DNA of 64,000 nucleotides, from the NCBI RefSeq assembly GCF_002836775.1, contig NZ_PJAQ01000066.1, forward strand, positions 372,001 through 436,000, written 5' to 3'. The DNA is from Colwellia sp. 12G3. GTDB taxonomy: Bacteria > Pseudomonadota > Gammaproteobacteria > Enterobacterales > Alteromonadaceae. Made by a program: the position numbers and the translations under genes. Shown piece after piece: positions 63,597 to 64,000 of this stretch; position 1 is the stretch's first letter; every line of letters starts with the position of its first letter. Under the pieces are notes generated by a model that saw only the letters and a program-made list of their open reading frames with translations, was not told the DNA's origin and did not search any database.

Positions 63597-64000
63597 ATGA
63601 ATAACTCTATTGCGTTAAAAAGTATTTTAACAAAAGAAATACAACGTTTTACCCGTATTTGGATACAAACCTTAGTCCCCCCGGCTATAACTATTAGCTT
63701 ATACTTTGTTATTTTTGGTTCGTTGATTGGTTCACGTATTGGTGAAATGGGCGGCTTTGATTATATGTCGTTTATTGTGCCAGGCCTTATCATGATGAGC
63801 GTTATTACCAATTCATACTCGAATGTAGCTTCTTCATTTTTTAGCGCCAAGTGGCAGCGAAATGTTGAAGAGATGTTAGTCGCGCCAGTACCTAATTGGG
63901 TTATTGTGGCGGGTTATGTTGGCGGTGGCATGTGTCGTGGTATTTTAGTTGGCTTGATTGTAACGCTAGTTTCATTGTTCTTTGTTGATATTCAACTGCA
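63597..64000 (+). CDS. ABC-2 type exporter permease (YadH-like), cut by window end
   Basis: 134 codons visible. The frame starts at an ATG immediately after the ATPase stop (TAAATG) and reads an amphipathic lead (LTKEIQRFTRIWIQTLVPPA), then a first membrane helix, FGSLIGSRIGEMGGFDYMSF, IVPGLIMMSVITNSYSNVAS, and FFSAKWQRNVEEMLVAPVPN, which is the ABC2-membrane pattern. The remainder lies beyond the window. Confidence 0.9.
   Translation, partial: MNNSIALKSILTKEIQRFTRIWIQTLVPPAITISLYFVIFGSLIGSRIGEMGGFDYMSFIVPGLIMMSVITNSYSNVASSFFSAKWQRNVEEMLVAPVPNWVIVAGYVGGGMCRGILVGLIVTLVSLFFVDIQL

Overview
The window is low-GC (AT-rich) gammaproteobacterial chromosome. Gene content points to marine Alteromonadales, most likely a Colwellia/Thalassotalea-type organism. 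The evidence is a large TonB-dependent receptor beside a flavin-dependent halogenase homologue, DUF3016 and DUF4136 proteins, efp with epmB, a LacI-controlled maltodextrin locus, and a SLC45-type MFS sugar carrier. The species assignment is inference from gene families. I saw no rRNA, tRNA, CRISPR array or intact transposase.

Layout. 1-8.7 kb: the N-terminus of an SSF-type sensor kinase (cut by the window edge), an MFS transporter overlapping an HSL-type esterase, then a ketone-body module: carboxymuconolactone-decarboxylase-like protein, thiolase, 3-hydroxybutyrate dehydrogenase and a LysR regulator on the minus strand, with the two CoA-transferase subunits divergent on the plus strand. Together these convert 3-hydroxybutyrate to acetoacetate, acetoacetyl-CoA and acetyl-CoA. 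8.7-19.8 kb: envelope and translation genes: a metzincin-like secreted protein whose zinc motif has Gln in place of the first His, an adjacent small secreted protein resembling NTR/TIMP folds, a PstS-like/OmpA fusion with an unknown partner, a DUF4136 lipoprotein, DUF3016, an MscS channel, epmB divergent from efp, and a small beta-barrel protein.

20-30.7 kb and 38.9-52.6 kb: a split alpha-glucan (maltodextrin/starch) system. A LacI regulator, MFS carrier, glucokinase, exported GH31, cytoplasmic GH13 glucosidase and exported GH13 amylase form the first block. An exported GH63 enzyme, halogenase homologue, TonB-dependent receptor and pullulanase lipoprotein form the second. Seven 16-bp palindromic sites of the type TTGMATACGTATKCAA lie upstream of five of these transcription units and define a probable regulon of the LacI protein. 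The block between (30.9-38.6 kb) holds two methyltransferase-like genes, a GNAT/FemAB-like protein, a LysR/quinone-oxidoreductase pair, a DUF1254 protein, and an HTH-REC fusion followed by a decayed PAS gene. A BlaI/BlaR1-like pair with two TACANNTGTA operators sits at 41.8-43.5 kb.

52.6-64 kb: an acyltransferase with a C-terminal winged-helix extension, an FHA protein translationally coupled to a Ser/Thr kinase with a TPR domain, several small unrecognised genes, an S9 prolyl-oligopeptidase-type lipoprotein, and an ABC exporter (ATPase plus a permease cut by the window end).

Two copies of a MITE-like element (2818-3131 and 21186-21450) lie in opposite orientation; one abuts the stop codon of the sugar carrier gene. 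The least explained parts are the Gln-variant metzincin with its NTR-like neighbour, the halogenase homologue inside a starch regulon, the FHA/kinase operon with its unusual leader, and the small genes at 58.9-59.6 kb.
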